Shown: positions 9,482 through 18,030, counted from the first letter of the stretch. The stretch: DNA of 64,000 bases from Bradyrhizobium sp. AUGA SZCCT0158 (GCF_018130065.1 NZ_JAFCME010000009.1:62001-126000); one strand, 5' to 3'. Numbers and translations: made by a program. The notes: generated by a model from the sequence alone, not told the origin.

Positions 9482-10075
9482 GTGGTCAAATCCGTGATCA
9501 GGTTAGTAACACTGGCAATGCCCTTGATGGCGCTGGCCGTTGCGTCACCGCCGGTTCCAGCCTTTGCCGCCGGAGGTGGCGGCGGCGCCGATTCACCGAT
9601 GGCAACGACCCCAGCGCCGGAAACCAGGTCGGCGCCGCGGCCCGCCAGAAGCAGCACCCAAAAGGCCAAGAAGAAAGCCAAGGAAACCAGCCTCGGCGAC
9701 CCCGCCTTTATCCAGGGGTATCGTGCGGCCTATGCGACGATCTATGACCGCAACGAGTATGCCGGCGCCATCGAGCAGTTGAAGGCGCTTGGCCACGACG
9801 ACCATCCCAAGGTGGCCAATCTGATCGGCTACTCCTATCGCAAGCTCGGCGACTACAAACTGTCGCAAGCCTGGTACGAGCGCGCGCTCAAGGCGGATCC
9901 GAACCACGTGCTGACGTGGCAGTACTACGGCCTATGGCAGATCGAGCAGGGCAACCGTGATTCTGCGCAATATCATCTGAGCCGGATCGCTGCGATCTGC
10001 GGCACCGACTGCACGGAGTATCGTTCGCTCGCGGCCGCGCTTGAGAAGCCGCCCGGTTCGAGCCTCGTCTATTAA
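9482..10075 (+). CDS. Secreted tetratricopeptide-repeat protein
   Basis: This 197-residue protein has an N-terminal signal peptide of about 28 residues ending near PAFAA, then a low-complexity Gly/Pro/Lys stretch, then a TPR-like helical region (about 85-175) including YRKLGDYKLSQAWYERALK. Two cysteines near the end (CGTDC) could form a disulphide in the periplasm. The GTG at 9482 is chosen because a strong AGGAGGT lies 4 bases upstream; the open frame from 9419 places the signal peptide too far inside. The specific role is unknown. TPRs mediate protein-protein contacts. Confidence 0.85.
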   Translation: MVKSVIRLVTLAMPLMALAVASPPVPAFAAGGGGGADSPMATTPAPETRSAPRPARSSTQKAKKKAKETSLGDPAFIQGYRAAYATIYDRNEYAGAIEQLKALGHDDHPKVANLIGYSYRKLGDYKLSQAWYERALKADPNHVLTWQYYGLWQIEQGNRDSAQYHLSRIAAICGTDCTEYRSLAAALEKPPGSSLVY

Positions 10076-10153
10076 TGTGTGCGAGACGATCGCCGCGGGC
10101 GAATTCCCTTGCGAGGAACGCCTGCGGCTAGTTTGAGCCCGACGACATGCGTT

Positions 10154-10414
10154 CTAGCTCTGCGGTCTGGCCTCAGGCGCAGCTGCGGCCGCCGGCATCG
10201 CGCGGGTGCGGAAATAGTCCAGCACGAACAGACGTATCGCCGAGGACAAATTGCCCTGCTGGCGATTGCTGTCGATCTCGCCGACCAGTTCGGACAGCGT
10301 CATGTTCCGCAGGCCCGAGATTTCCTTCATGCCGTTCCAGAACGCCTCTTCGAGGCTGACGCTGGTCTTGTGGCCGGCGACCACGATCGAGCGCTTGACG
10401 ACCGGCGACTTCAT
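10154..10414 (-). CDS. Ribbon-helix-helix domain protein
   Basis: This 86-residue protein matches the RHH_4-type pattern of alphaproteobacteria: VVKRSIVVAGHKTSVSLEEAFW gives the beta strand, and MTLSELVGEID and LSSAIRLFVLDYF give the helices. RHH domains usually bind DNA as dimers. The start codon overlaps the stop of the upstream DUF4169 gene (ATGA), and GGAGA lies 6 bases upstream, so the two are translationally coupled. The frame is open to 10678, but the upstream part is the shadow of DUF4169. The target is unknown. Confidence 0.88.
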   Translation of the reverse strand: MKSPVVKRSIVVAGHKTSVSLEEAFWNGMKEISGLRNMTLSELVGEIDSNRQQGNLSSAIRLFVLDYFRTRAMPAAAAAPEARPQS

Positions 10415-10599
10415 GATGCGTCTCCGCCGTCGATGCGATGTTGATCCAGCAAGTTCCCGGCGCGATCCTTCGCCTGCTCGTCGAGCGCGCGTTCGGATTT
10501 GGTACGGCCGAACCGCGCGCGGTTGGCGTCGGCCTGCTTGGCCGAGGCTTCGCGCTCGTTGCGCTTCTTGAAGCGCTTCAGGTTGACCACGTCCCCCAT
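10411..10599 (-). CDS. DUF4169 family small basic protein
   Basis: This 62-residue, highly charged protein starts MGDVVNLKRFKK and contains RFGRTKSER, the conserved core of DUF4169. No function is established for the family. The ATG at 10599 has GGAGG about 6 bases upstream; an upstream in-frame ATG at 10614 lacks that. It overlaps the ribbon-helix-helix gene by 4 bases and appears to be the first gene of a two-gene unit. Confidence 0.82.
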   Translation of the reverse strand: MGDVVNLKRFKKRNEREASAKQADANRARFGRTKSERALDEQAKDRAGNLLDQHRIDGGDAS

Positions 10600-10820
10600 G
10601 CTCGCCTCCATCATCCGGCGACTTGAAGGTGTGAAAATCCGTTACGTATGCAAACGTGATCACGCCGCGCGCGTGCAAAATCGATCGTCATCAGAATCCC
10701 CGTGTAGCGCTCTCTGATAGCATCAATAAATAAGTTTCGCTCTGCGAAAACCAAATATTTTGTGCTCGTACCATGTGTCCGCGAGATGGCGATAGATGAG
10801 CAAACTCATTCTTTGGAGTT

Positions 10821-10834
10821 ATGATCTATATCAA
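10821..10834. promoter_or_regulatory. FNR/FixK-like box in the DUF4169-fumC gap
   Basis: ATGATCTATATCAA matches the palindromic FNR/FixK half sites TTGAT-N4-ATCAA at 9 of 10 positions. It lies in an AT-rich 273-base gap (10600-10872) in which I see no coding sequence. It is 222 bases upstream of the DUF4169 start and downstream of the fumC stop, so which transcript it would control is unclear. It could be chance. Confidence 0.35.
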
Positions 10835-10872
10835 GTCCTGCACGTCCGTAGTTTACCGGGGGCGCGCGACCA

Positions 10873-12291
10873 TTAGCCCGGGTGTGTCATCTTGTCGGGC
10901 TGGACCAGGCGATCGAACTCGGCCGCAGTAACGAACCCAAGCCGCACAGCCTCTTCTTTCAACGTGGTTCCGCGCGCATGCGCCGATTTGGCGACCTTGG
11001 CGGCGTTGTCGTAACCGATCTTGGGCGCGAGCGCCGTCACCAGCATCAGTGAACGCTCCATCAGATCGCGGATGCGCTTTTCGTCGGCGCGTATTCCCAC
11101 CACGCAATGCTCGGTGAAGGAGCGAACCACGTCCGACAACAATTGGATGGAATTCAACATACAATATGCCAGCACGGGCTTGTACACGTTCAGCTCGAAA
11201 TGGCCCTGGCTGCCGGCGACGGTCACGGCGGTCTGGTTGCCGAACACCTGGCAGCAAACCATCGTCAGCGCTTCGCATTGGGTCGGGTTGACCTTGCCCG
11301 GCATGATCGACGAACCCGGTTCGTTTTCGGGCAGGATCAATTCGCCGAGGCCGGAGCGCGGGCCCGATCCCAGAAAGCGAATATCGTTGGCGATCTTGAA
11401 CAGGCCGGTTGCCACCGAGTTGATCGCGCCGTGCACCAGCACATAGGCGTCGTTGGAAGCCAGCGCCTCAAACTTGTTGGCGGCACTCGTGAACGGCAGT
11501 TTCGTGATCTTGGCGACGTGTTTTGCGAATGTCCTTGCGAATTTCGGTTTCGAGTTGAGGCCGGTGCCGACAGCGGTGCCGCCTTGCGCCAGCGGATACA
11601 GATCCTTCACCGCCACGCGCAGCCGTGCGATGCCGCTTTCCACCTGTGCGGCGTAGCCGGAAAATTCCTGACCCAGCGTCAGCGGCGTCGCATCCTGGGT
11701 ATGGGTTCGGCCGATCTTGACGATCCCAGCGAACGCCTTTTCCTTCCTGCGCAGTTCGCGATGCAATTCGCTCAGGGCCGGGATCAGATCGTCAATAATG
11801 CGCCCGGCGGCGGCGATATGCATCGCGGTCGGGAATGAATCATTCGACGACTGGCTCATATTGACGTGATCGTTGGGATGAACCGGCTTCTTGGCGCCGA
11901 GTTCGCCGCCGAGCATCTGGTTGGCGCGGTTGCCGATCACCTCGTTGAGATTCATGTTGGTCTGGGTACCGGAACCGGTTTGCCAGACCACCAGAGGAAA
12001 ATGGTCGTCGAGCTTGCCCTCGATCACCTCGCGCGCGGCGCGGGAGATGGCGGTGGCGCGGCGCGCGTCGAGCAGGCCGAGGTCGCGGTTGGTCTGCGCG
12101 GCGGCGAGCTTGACGATGCCGAGCGCATGGACCAGCGCGGTCGGCATGCGGTCATGGCCGATACGAAAATTCTGCCGCGAGCGCTCGGTCTGCGCGCCCC
12201 AATAGCGATCGGCGGGAACGTCGATGGGCCCGAAACTGTCGGTTTCGCTGCGGGTGGACTTGGATCGCTTGGGTGTCGCTCGTCGGGCCAT
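10873..12291 (-). CDS. fumC: Fumarate hydratase, class II
   Basis: This 472-residue iron-independent fumarase interconverts fumarate and malate in the TCA cycle. The superfamily signature [13 protein letters not shown] lies at about 326-338, the GRTHTQDA block with the active-site His region at about 194-201, and [12 protein letters not shown] at about 107-118. The length is normal for class II enzymes plus a short basic N-terminal extension ([14 protein letters not shown]). The ATG at 12291 is preferred over the TTG one codon upstream. It follows sspB on the same strand after 79 bases and is probably co-transcribed with it. Confidence 0.97.
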   Translation of the reverse strand: MARRATPKRSKSTRSETDSFGPIDVPADRYWGAQTERSRQNFRIGHDRMPTALVHALGIVKLAAAQTNRDLGLLDARRATAISRAAREVIEGKLDDHFPLVVWQTGSGTQTNMNLNEVIGNRANQMLGGELGAKKPVHPNDHVNMSQSSNDSFPTAMHIAAAGRIIDDLIPALSELHRELRRKEKAFAGIVKIGRTHTQDATPLTLGQEFSGYAAQVESGIARLRVAVKDLYPLAQGGTAVGTGLNSKPKFARTFAKHVAKITKLPFTSAANKFEALASNDAYVLVHGAINSVATGLFKIANDIRFLGSGPRSGLGELILPENEPGSSIMPGKVNPTQCEALTMVCCQVFGNQTAVTVAGSQGHFELNVYKPVLAYCMLNSIQLLSDVVRSFTEHCVVGIRADEKRIRDLMERSLMLVTALAPKIGYDNAAKVAKSAHARGTTLKEEAVRLGFVTAAEFDRLVQPDKMTHPG

Positions 12292-12370
12292 CAATGAATT
12301 CCGTTACGCTTGGATGCGGAACGGTCATTCTAGCGCGCCGCGGATTTTCCCGCGCGTAGATTGTCTCCAG

Positions 12371-12898
12371 TTATTTCTTGCGGAAACGATCCAGCCGCAC
12401 CACTTCCGCGCCCTCGCTTGGCTTGGCCGGATCATCCTTGCTCTCATCCTTGCTTTCGGCGGCTGTCGCCGGTGCAGGAACGGGCAGGCTGGTAGCTGCG
12501 GGAACGGTGGGCAGATTGGCAGTGGGCGTTTCGGCGGCCTCGTCGGACGGCTCGAATTGCAGCCCGAACTTCACCGAAGGATCGAGGAAGCTCTTGATCG
12601 CCGCGAACGGAACCACCAGCCGCTCGGGAATGCCGCCGAACGACAGGCCGACCTCGAAGCGATCCTCGCTCACCACCAGATCCCAGAACTGGTGCTGCAG
12701 GATGATGGTCATCTCTTCCGGATATTGCGCCAGCAGCCGCGGCGACAGTTTGACGCCGTCGGCGGTGGACAGGAAGGTGATGAAGAAATGATGCTCGCCG
12801 GGCAGGCCGTGCTCGGCGGCGTCGGTCAGCACGCGGCGCAGCACCCCGCGCAGCGCGTCACGCGCCAGCACGTCATAACGGATGTGGTCGGTCGCCAT
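12371..12898 (-). CDS. sspB: SspB-family ClpXP adaptor (alphaproteobacterial type)
   Basis: This 175-residue protein has a conserved N-terminal substrate-binding domain of about 115 residues (HHFFITFLS, LQHQFWDLVV, FGGIPERLVVPFAAIKSF). An acidic, proline/alanine-rich linker leads to a short conserved C-terminus (EVVRLDRFRKK) that fits the ClpX-docking tail. SspB tethers ssrA-tagged polypeptides to ClpXP. The tmRNA gene that encodes the tag lies 241 bases upstream on the same strand, so tag and adaptor genes are adjacent. fumC follows downstream. Confidence 0.9.
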   Translation of the reverse strand: MATDHIRYDVLARDALRGVLRRVLTDAAEHGLPGEHHFFITFLSTADGVKLSPRLLAQYPEEMTIILQHQFWDLVVSEDRFEVGLSFGGIPERLVVPFAAIKSFLDPSVKFGLQFEPSDEAAETPTANLPTVPAATSLPVPAPATAAESKDESKDDPAKPSEGAEVVRLDRFRKK

Positions 12899-12951
12899 GG
12901 TGGTCCTGTCAGGTTGAGAAGGGTGGCGCTGCCGGTCGCCCGACTCGCCAT

Positions 12952-13134
12952 TTGACCCATGCTACCCCGGCGGCGGCCGCAGGTCAGCAGGCGTCATCGA
13001 TCGAATTTCCGGCAGCAGCGTTCCGCCGAGCGGCAAATCGCAAGAAAACCGGCAGGAAAACCGGCAGGAAAACCGGCAAGAAAACTGGCGAGAAAACTCA
13101 CAAGAAATCTCGCAGGAAAAGCGGGAGCAAATAA
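12952..13134 (+). CDS. Possible small Lys/Arg-rich protein from 12-base repeats (doubtful)
   Basis: A TTG-started frame of 60 codons has an Ala-rich half and a basic half made of repeated KKTG/RKTG units. Histone-H1-like tails of this style exist in bacteria, but the same repeat gives another basic frame (from 12959) reading PAGKPARK, as expected of any 12-base repeat. No good ribosome binding site is visible. It is antisense to the ssrA-sspB transcript. I list it because it is the only coding possibility in the gap; it may be non-coding. Confidence 0.2.
   Translation: MTHATPAAAAGQQASSIEFPAAAFRRAANRKKTGRKTGRKTGKKTGEKTHKKSRRKSGSK
13041..13124. repeat. 12-base tandem repeat, seven degenerate units
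   Basis: Units of the form CAGGAAAACCGG run from 13041. Units 1-4 are nearly identical and units 5-7 are increasingly diverged. The array lies between the 3' end of the tmRNA gene and the start of sspB. On the transcribed (minus) strand it is pyrimidine-rich. Confidence 0.8.
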
Positions 13135-13138
13135 AAGT

Positions 13139-13455
13139 GGAGGCTTCTGTTGCCAGGTGCCTCCGAACCCCGCCTAGCGGAGCTTAACCCACTAGGACTT
13201 TAGACTTGGTTTTTCAAACTGCGTTACGCAGCCTGAGCAACCGGAGCATAGTTGTCGTTTGCAACTATTGCATAGCCCGATAACGGCGGAACCATACCGA
13301 GAAAAAACACGCCCTTTACGCCCTCGTCGATCCTGTTTCGCCCCCGCCGAAACCCGCCTTCAAGGGGGTGGGCTTGGGTGGAGGCGCCGGGTACTGCCCC
13401 CGGGTCCGAATGGTTTATTGCGACGGCAATTTATTTCCATAGCCGGCGAACCGGC
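13139..13455 (-). ncRNA. ssrA: Permuted two-piece tmRNA (alpha-tmRNA)
   Basis: Read on the minus strand, the acceptor piece comes first (about 13455 to 13377). It starts with a GCCGGTTCGCCGGC hairpin and ends in CGCCTCC followed by ACC. After a spacer of about 31 bases, the coding piece starts at 13345 with GGGGGCGAAACAGG. GGGGGCG pairs with CGCCTCC into a 7-bp acceptor stem whose third pair is G-U, the alanine identity element. The tag frame (13262 down to 13224) is ANDNYAPVAQAA followed by TAA. A final hairpin occupies 13139-13164. A TATATT -10 element lies at 13467-13462; the -35 is weak. Exact ends are estimates. Confidence 0.93.
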
Positions 13456-13572
13456 ACCCCTAATATAGGGGGCAAAGGCTGAGAAAAATAGTGCCGGGAT
13501 AGGCGTGGAAAGCGCGGGAACCGGCCGAATTGGGATTGGCCCTGGCGGTGCCGCCGTTCTAGGTTTTGGACC

Positions 13573-14193
13573 ATGAAATCCCCGGCTTCGGAATCCCCGC
13601 CGGCCCCTGTCACGGCGCCGGATCTTCCTGCATCGCACCCGCCAAACCAGCCCGGTCTGCTCGAGCTGTTTGTGGCGTTCGCCAAAATGTCGCTGGCCGG
13701 CTTCGGCGGGGTGCTGGTCTGGGCTCGGCGCGGTATCGTCGACCAGCACCGCTGGATGACGGCGGAAGAATTCAATGAGACCTTCGCGCTGTGCCATTTT
13801 CTGCCGGGGCCCAATATCGTCAACCTGTCGGTCGTGTTCGGCTCGCGCTTTCGTGGCATTGCCGGCGGCATCGCGGCCTTTGCCGGGCTGGTCGGTCCGC
13901 CCATGGTGATCGCCACGATCCTCGCGGCGCTGTACGCGCGCTACGGCGAGATCGACGCGCTGCGGCGGATCCTGGCCGGCGTTTCCTGCGCGGCGGTCGG
14001 GCTTCTGATCGCGGTCGTCTTCAAAATGATGATGCCCTTGATCAAAAAGCGCGACATGGTCGGGCTCGTGATCCTGCTTGCGGTATTCATTGCCATCGGC
14101 GTGCTGCGGCTGCCGCTGCAGACGGTGCTGCTGGTGGCGGTCCCGCTCAGCCTCGGCATTACCTATTTTCTGCGCCAGCGGGTGGCCGCATGA
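13573..14193 (+). CDS. Chromate transporter, first half-size subunit
   Basis: This 206-residue membrane protein has a disordered Pro/Ala N-terminus followed by about six hydrophobic segments. It has the CHR-family pattern FAKMSLAGFGG and ALCHFLPGPNIVNLS. Short CHR proteins occur as gene pairs whose products together equal one full-length ChrA, exporting chromate with proton movement. The stop overlaps the ATG of the second half by 4 bases. The first ATG is used; it lies 117 bases past the tmRNA promoter on the other strand. Confidence 0.88.
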   Translation: MKSPASESPPAPVTAPDLPASHPPNQPGLLELFVAFAKMSLAGFGGVLVWARRGIVDQHRWMTAEEFNETFALCHFLPGPNIVNLSVVFGSRFRGIAGGIAAFAGLVGPPMVIATILAALYARYGEIDALRRILAGVSCAAVGLLIAVVFKMMMPLIKKRDMVGLVILLAVFIAIGVLRLPLQTVLLVAVPLSLGITYFLRQRVAA

Positions 14194-14723
14194 ATTCGGA
14201 GGGCAATCCGATTTCGACGCTCGTTTGGACTTTCGGATTGATGTCGCTGTTTGCGGTTGGCGGCGCGAATTCGGCCATACCCGAGATGCACCGGATCGCG
14301 GTCGACGTTCACCACTGGATGAATGACAAGCAATTCGCCGACATCTTCGCCATCTCCCAGCTCTCGCCCGGGCCGAACGTGCTGATCGTGACCCTGATCG
14401 GCTACTCCGTCGCCGGGGTGGGCGGTGCGCTGGCGGCGACGCTGGCGATGTGCGGCCCGACCGCCGTCCTTGCCTATTATGTGAGCCGCCTTTTGCAGCG
14501 GTCGAGCCAATCCCGCTGGCCCGCCATTATCCAGGCGGCCCTTGTTCCGCTTTCGATCGGCCTGATGGGCGCCAGTGGCCTGATTTTGGCGCTGAGTTCG
14601 GACCTTAGCTGGGTGGCCGGCCTGATTACGGCAGCCGCCGCGGTTCTGGCATTTGCGACGCGGCTCAATCCGGTCTGGATATTGCTGGCCGGAGGTGCTT
14701 TGGGTTTTGCTGGCGTTATCTGA
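14190..14723 (+). CDS. Chromate transporter, second half-size subunit
   Basis: This 177-residue membrane protein repeats the CHR motifs (FGLMSLFAVGG, FAISQLSPGPNVLIV), showing the internal duplication typical of ChrA, here split over two genes. The start at 14190 overlaps the previous stop (ATGA), indicating translational coupling and obligate partnership. The frame is open upstream from 13791 but there is only the shadow of the first subunit. Confidence 0.88.
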   Translation: MNSEGNPISTLVWTFGLMSLFAVGGANSAIPEMHRIAVDVHHWMNDKQFADIFAISQLSPGPNVLIVTLIGYSVAGVGGALAATLAMCGPTAVLAYYVSRLLQRSSQSRWPAIIQAALVPLSIGLMGASGLILALSSDLSWVAGLITAAAAVLAFATRLNPVWILLAGGALGFAGVI

Positions 14724-14828
14724 GGAAAATCGCTAGGCAAGACCCTGGGACTGTGCACAAACGCCATCCAATCAGAAACGCCATCCAATCAGAACGGGCG
14801 GGAAGCCCTGTCGGGGGGAGAGATATCG

Positions 14829-15329
14829 ATGAGTGATACGCCGAGCCACGCGCCGGTCAATTCCATCTTGCCGAAATGGATTCGCGGTCCGCAGGACTTT
14901 ATCGGCGGACTCGCGCTGGTGGCGATCGCGGTGTTCGCCCTGTGGGCGTCGAGCGATCTGCAGGGCATGCGGGGGTTCTCGTTCGGAGCCGGGACAGCGC
15001 CGCGCATGTTCGCCTTTCTGTTGCTTGGCCTCGGCGTTGCGGTGATGCTCGTCGGCATCGTCACCGAGGGCGCGCACCTGGCGAAATACCATTGGCGGGG
15101 CCCGCTCTTTGTATCGCTGGCGATCCTGTCCTTTGCGTTCCTGATCCGCCCGATGGGCCTGATCGTCACGGCGTTCTCGAGCTTCCTGATTTCAGCGCTG
15201 GGGACGCCGGAAACGAAATGGACGGAAACCATCATCGTCGCCGTGTGCCTGACGGCGTTCTGCAGCCTGTTGTTTCCCTACGCGCTTGGTCTGCCCTTGC
15301 AGATGCTGCCCAAATTTATGATCCGGTGA
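14829..15329 (+). CDS. Tripartite tricarboxylate transporter, small membrane subunit TctB
   Basis: This 166-residue protein has four predicted hydrophobic segments and the TctB pattern FIGGLALVAIAVFALWASSDL near the N-terminus. TctB pairs with the large subunit TctA, whose gene starts 8 bases after this stop. GGGGGAGA lies upstream of the ATG. It is the first gene of a B-A-C ordered uptake system for a carboxylate; the substrate is unknown. Confidence 0.9.
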   Translation: MSDTPSHAPVNSILPKWIRGPQDFIGGLALVAIAVFALWASSDLQGMRGFSFGAGTAPRMFAFLLLGLGVAVMLVGIVTEGAHLAKYHWRGPLFVSLAILSFAFLIRPMGLIVTAFSSFLISALGTPETKWTETIIVAVCLTAFCSLLFPYALGLPLQMLPKFMIR

Positions 15330-15336
15330 GGGTGTG

Positions 15337-16902
15337 ATGGGTGACATTTTTTCAAACCTTGGTCTCGGCTTCGGCGTCGTATTCCAGCTGGTGCAGTGGA
15401 CCCCCGCTTTTCTTGGCGGCGTATCCATTCCCATTCCCGTCAACATTCTGCTCTGCCTGATCGGTGCATTGGTCGGAACGCTGGTCGGCGTGCTGCCGGG
15501 CATCGGCACCATCGCCACGGTCGCCATGCTGCTGCCGATCACCTTCGGCCTGCCGCCGGTCGGCGCGCTGATCATGCTCGCCGGCATCTACTACGGTGCG
15601 CAATATGGCGGTTCGACCACCTCGATCCTGGTCAACATTCCGGGCGAGGCGGGCTCCGTGGTGACCGCGCTCGACGGTTTTCAGATGGCCAAGCAGGGCC
15701 GGGCAGGTCCGGCACTGGCGATCGCGGCGATCGGCTCGTTCTTTGCGGGCTGCGTCGCGACCGTTCTGATCGCGCTGCTTGGCGCGCCGCTGACCAAAAT
15801 CGCGTTGGCGTTCGGGCCCGCCGAATATTTCTCGCTGATGGTGCTCGGCCTGATCTTCGCGGTGGTACTCGCCAAGGGCTCGGTGCTGAAGGCGATCGCG
15901 ATGATCGTGTTCGGCTTGCTGCTGTCGATGGTCGGGTCCGACATCGAGACCGGTGCGTCGCGGATGGCCTTCAACATCCCCGAACTCGCGGACGGATTAG
16001 GCTTTGCCACCGTCGCGATGGGCCTGTTCGGCTTCGCCGAAATCATCCGCAATCTCGATGCGGGCGGTGAAACCGACCGCCAGCTGGTGCAGCAGAAGGT
16101 GACCGGCCTGATGCCGACCAAGAAAGACCTGATTGCTTCTGCACCTGCGATCGGGCGTGGCACGGTTCTGGGATCGATGCTCGGAATTCTGCCGGGCGGC
16201 GGTGCGACAATCGCATCGTTCGCGGCCTATACGATGGAAAAGAAGCTGTCCAAGACCCCATCGCGGTTCGGCCGCGGCGCGATCGAAGGCGTGGCGGCGC
16301 CGGAAAGCGCCAACAACGCGGCGGCGCAGACCTCGTTCATCCCGCTGTTGACGCTCGGCATTCCGCCGAACGCCGTCATGGCGCTGATGGTCGGCGCGAT
16401 GACCATTCACGGCATCGTGCCGGGACCGCAGGTGATGCAGAAGCAACCCGACCTCGTCTGGGGCATGATCGCTTCAATGTGGGTCGGCAATCTGATGCTG
16501 CTGATCATCAACCTGCCGATGGTCGGGATCTGGGTGCGGCTGTTGCGTGTGCCCTATCGGCTGATGTTCCCCTCGATCGTGGTCTTCTGCTCGATCGGCA
16601 TCTATTCGGTGAACAATGCTCCGACGGACGTCATGCTCGCCGGCGCATTCGGGCTGGTCGGATACTGGCTGATCAAGCACGATTTCGAGCCGGCGCCGCT
16701 GCTGCTCGGGATGGTGCTCGGACCGCTGATGGAAGAGAACCTGCGCCGGGCGCTTCTGATCTCGCGCGGTGACTGGTCAGTGTTCCTGACGCGTCCGCTA
16801 TCGGCGCTGTTGATGGCTATCGCTGCAGCCCTGCTGGTGCTGGCGGTGCTGCCTTCGCTACGAAAGAAGCGCGACGAGGTGTTCGTGGAGTCCGAGAACT
16901 GA
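15337..16902 (+). CDS. Tripartite tricarboxylate transporter, large permease TctA
   Basis: This 521-residue polytopic protein has about 12 hydrophobic segments. The conserved TctA blocks are GVLPGIGTIATVAMLLPITFG, YYGAQYGGSTTSILVNIPGE, and in the second half GILPGGGATIASFAAY. The ATG at 15337 is preferred to the preceding GTG at 15334 because of GAGGG just upstream. It forms the transmembrane channel with TctB and receives substrate from the periplasmic TctC protein encoded downstream. Confidence 0.95.
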   Translation: MGDIFSNLGLGFGVVFQLVQWTPAFLGGVSIPIPVNILLCLIGALVGTLVGVLPGIGTIATVAMLLPITFGLPPVGALIMLAGIYYGAQYGGSTTSILVNIPGEAGSVVTALDGFQMAKQGRAGPALAIAAIGSFFAGCVATVLIALLGAPLTKIALAFGPAEYFSLMVLGLIFAVVLAKGSVLKAIAMIVFGLLLSMVGSDIETGASRMAFNIPELADGLGFATVAMGLFGFAEIIRNLDAGGETDRQLVQQKVTGLMPTKKDLIASAPAIGRGTVLGSMLGILPGGGATIASFAAYTMEKKLSKTPSRFGRGAIEGVAAPESANNAAAQTSFIPLLTLGIPPNAVMALMVGAMTIHGIVPGPQVMQKQPDLVWGMIASMWVGNLMLLIINLPMVGIWVRLLRVPYRLMFPSIVVFCSIGIYSVNNAPTDVMLAGAFGLVGYWLIKHDFEPAPLLLGMVLGPLMEENLRRALLISRGDWSVFLTRPLSALLMAIAAALLVLAVLPSLRKKRDEVFVESEN

Positions 16903-16963
16903 CCTGCGTCGGCTCGCCACAGCCCGAAGTCGACTCGACTTCGCGCGTTATTTCGTGAAATGG

Positions 16964-16990
16964 AAATGCCGGCCGATCGGGCCGGCATTT
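16964..16990 (+). terminator. Hairpin between tctA and tctC
   Basis: AAATGCCGGCC and GGCCGGCATTT form a perfect 11-bp stem around GATCG, followed only by TGCTT, not a run of T. It may be an mRNA-stabilising or partial-termination hairpin that sets a different level for the receptor gene than for the permease genes. Confidence 0.6.
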
Positions 16991-17019
16991 GCTTCAACGG
17001 CTTTAGCTGGGAGACTTAG

Positions 17020-18006
17020 ATGAAACTATATGGTCGTCGCTCTGTGGCGGGTGGTTGCCTGGCCATCCTTGCCGGGCTGGTCGCGCTTGCCGCGCCGGCC
17101 CAGGCGCAAAACTATCCGACGCGTAGCATCACCATGATCGTGCCGTTTGCGGCGGGCGGTCCGACCGACGTGATCGCGCGCATCGTCACCGGCCATATGG
17201 CCCAGACGCTCGGCCAGGCCATCATCATCGAGAACGTGGTCGGCGCCGGCGGCACCACCGCCACGACCCGCGCGTCGAAGGCCGCCAATGACGGCTATAC
17301 GCTGATCACCGGGCATATGGGCACGCATGCGGCGTCGGTTCCGCTCTATCCCAAACTCGCCTATCATCCCGAGAAGGATTTCGAGCCGGTCGGGCTGCTC
17401 GCCGGCACGCCGATCCTGATCCTGGCGCGCAAGGATTTCGCGCCCAAGGACCTCAAGGAATTCATCACCTACGTCAAGGCGAACGAAACCAAGATCAATG
17501 CGGCGCATGCCGGCGTGGGCTCGGTCTCGAACGTGTCGTGCGAACTGCTGAACTCGGTGCTGGGGGTCAAGCCGGTCGGCGTGCCCTTCAACGGCACCGG
17601 GCCTGCGATGAACGCGCTGGTGGCCGGACAGGTCGACTACATGTGCGACCAGATCGTCAACGCCGTGCCGCAGATCAATGGCGGCACCATCAAGGCCTAT
17701 GCGATTGCGACCGCCGAGCGCAATCCGTCGCTGCCCGATGTTCCGACCACCACGGAGGCCGGCCTGCCGGCCTTCCAGGCCCAGGCGTGGAATGCGATTT
17801 TCGCGCCGAAGGGAACGCCGGCCCCGATCGTCGCCAAGCTGAACGAGGCGATCGTCAAGGCACTCGACGACGAGACCGTCAAAAAGCGCCTGCTTGAGCT
17901 CGGCAGCGTGATCCCGGGCCCCAAGGATCGCACGCCGGAAGCGCTGGCCGCGCTGGTGAAGAGCGAAATCGCGAAGTGGACGCCGGTTCTCAAGCCGGCA
18001 GGTTGA
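17020..18006 (+). CDS. Tripartite tricarboxylate transporter substrate-binding protein (Bug/TctC family)
   Basis: This 328-residue protein has a Sec signal peptide (about residues 1-30, ending AQAQ) and the Bug-family start NYPTRSITMIVPFAAGGPTD, followed by GAGGTTATTRASKA and GHMGTHAASV. It captures a carboxylate in the periplasm for the TctAB permease. GGGAGA lies upstream of the ATG. It is third in the cluster rather than first, and is separated from tctA by 117 bases that contain a strong hairpin. Confidence 0.93.
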   Translation: MKLYGRRSVAGGCLAILAGLVALAAPAQAQNYPTRSITMIVPFAAGGPTDVIARIVTGHMAQTLGQAIIIENVVGAGGTTATTRASKAANDGYTLITGHMGTHAASVPLYPKLAYHPEKDFEPVGLLAGTPILILARKDFAPKDLKEFITYVKANETKINAAHAGVGSVSNVSCELLNSVLGVKPVGVPFNGTGPAMNALVAGQVDYMCDQIVNAVPQINGGTIKAYAIATAERNPSLPDVPTTTEAGLPAFQAQAWNAIFAPKGTPAPIVAKLNEAIVKALDDETVKKRLLELGSVIPGPKDRTPEALAALVKSEIAKWTPVLKPAG

Positions 18007-18030
18007 TCAATCCGATCAAGTAGATAGGTG

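Noticed and set aside
13041-13124. Possible CRISPR array
   Set aside because: The unit is a 12-base tandem repeat without spacers, so it is not a CRISPR array.
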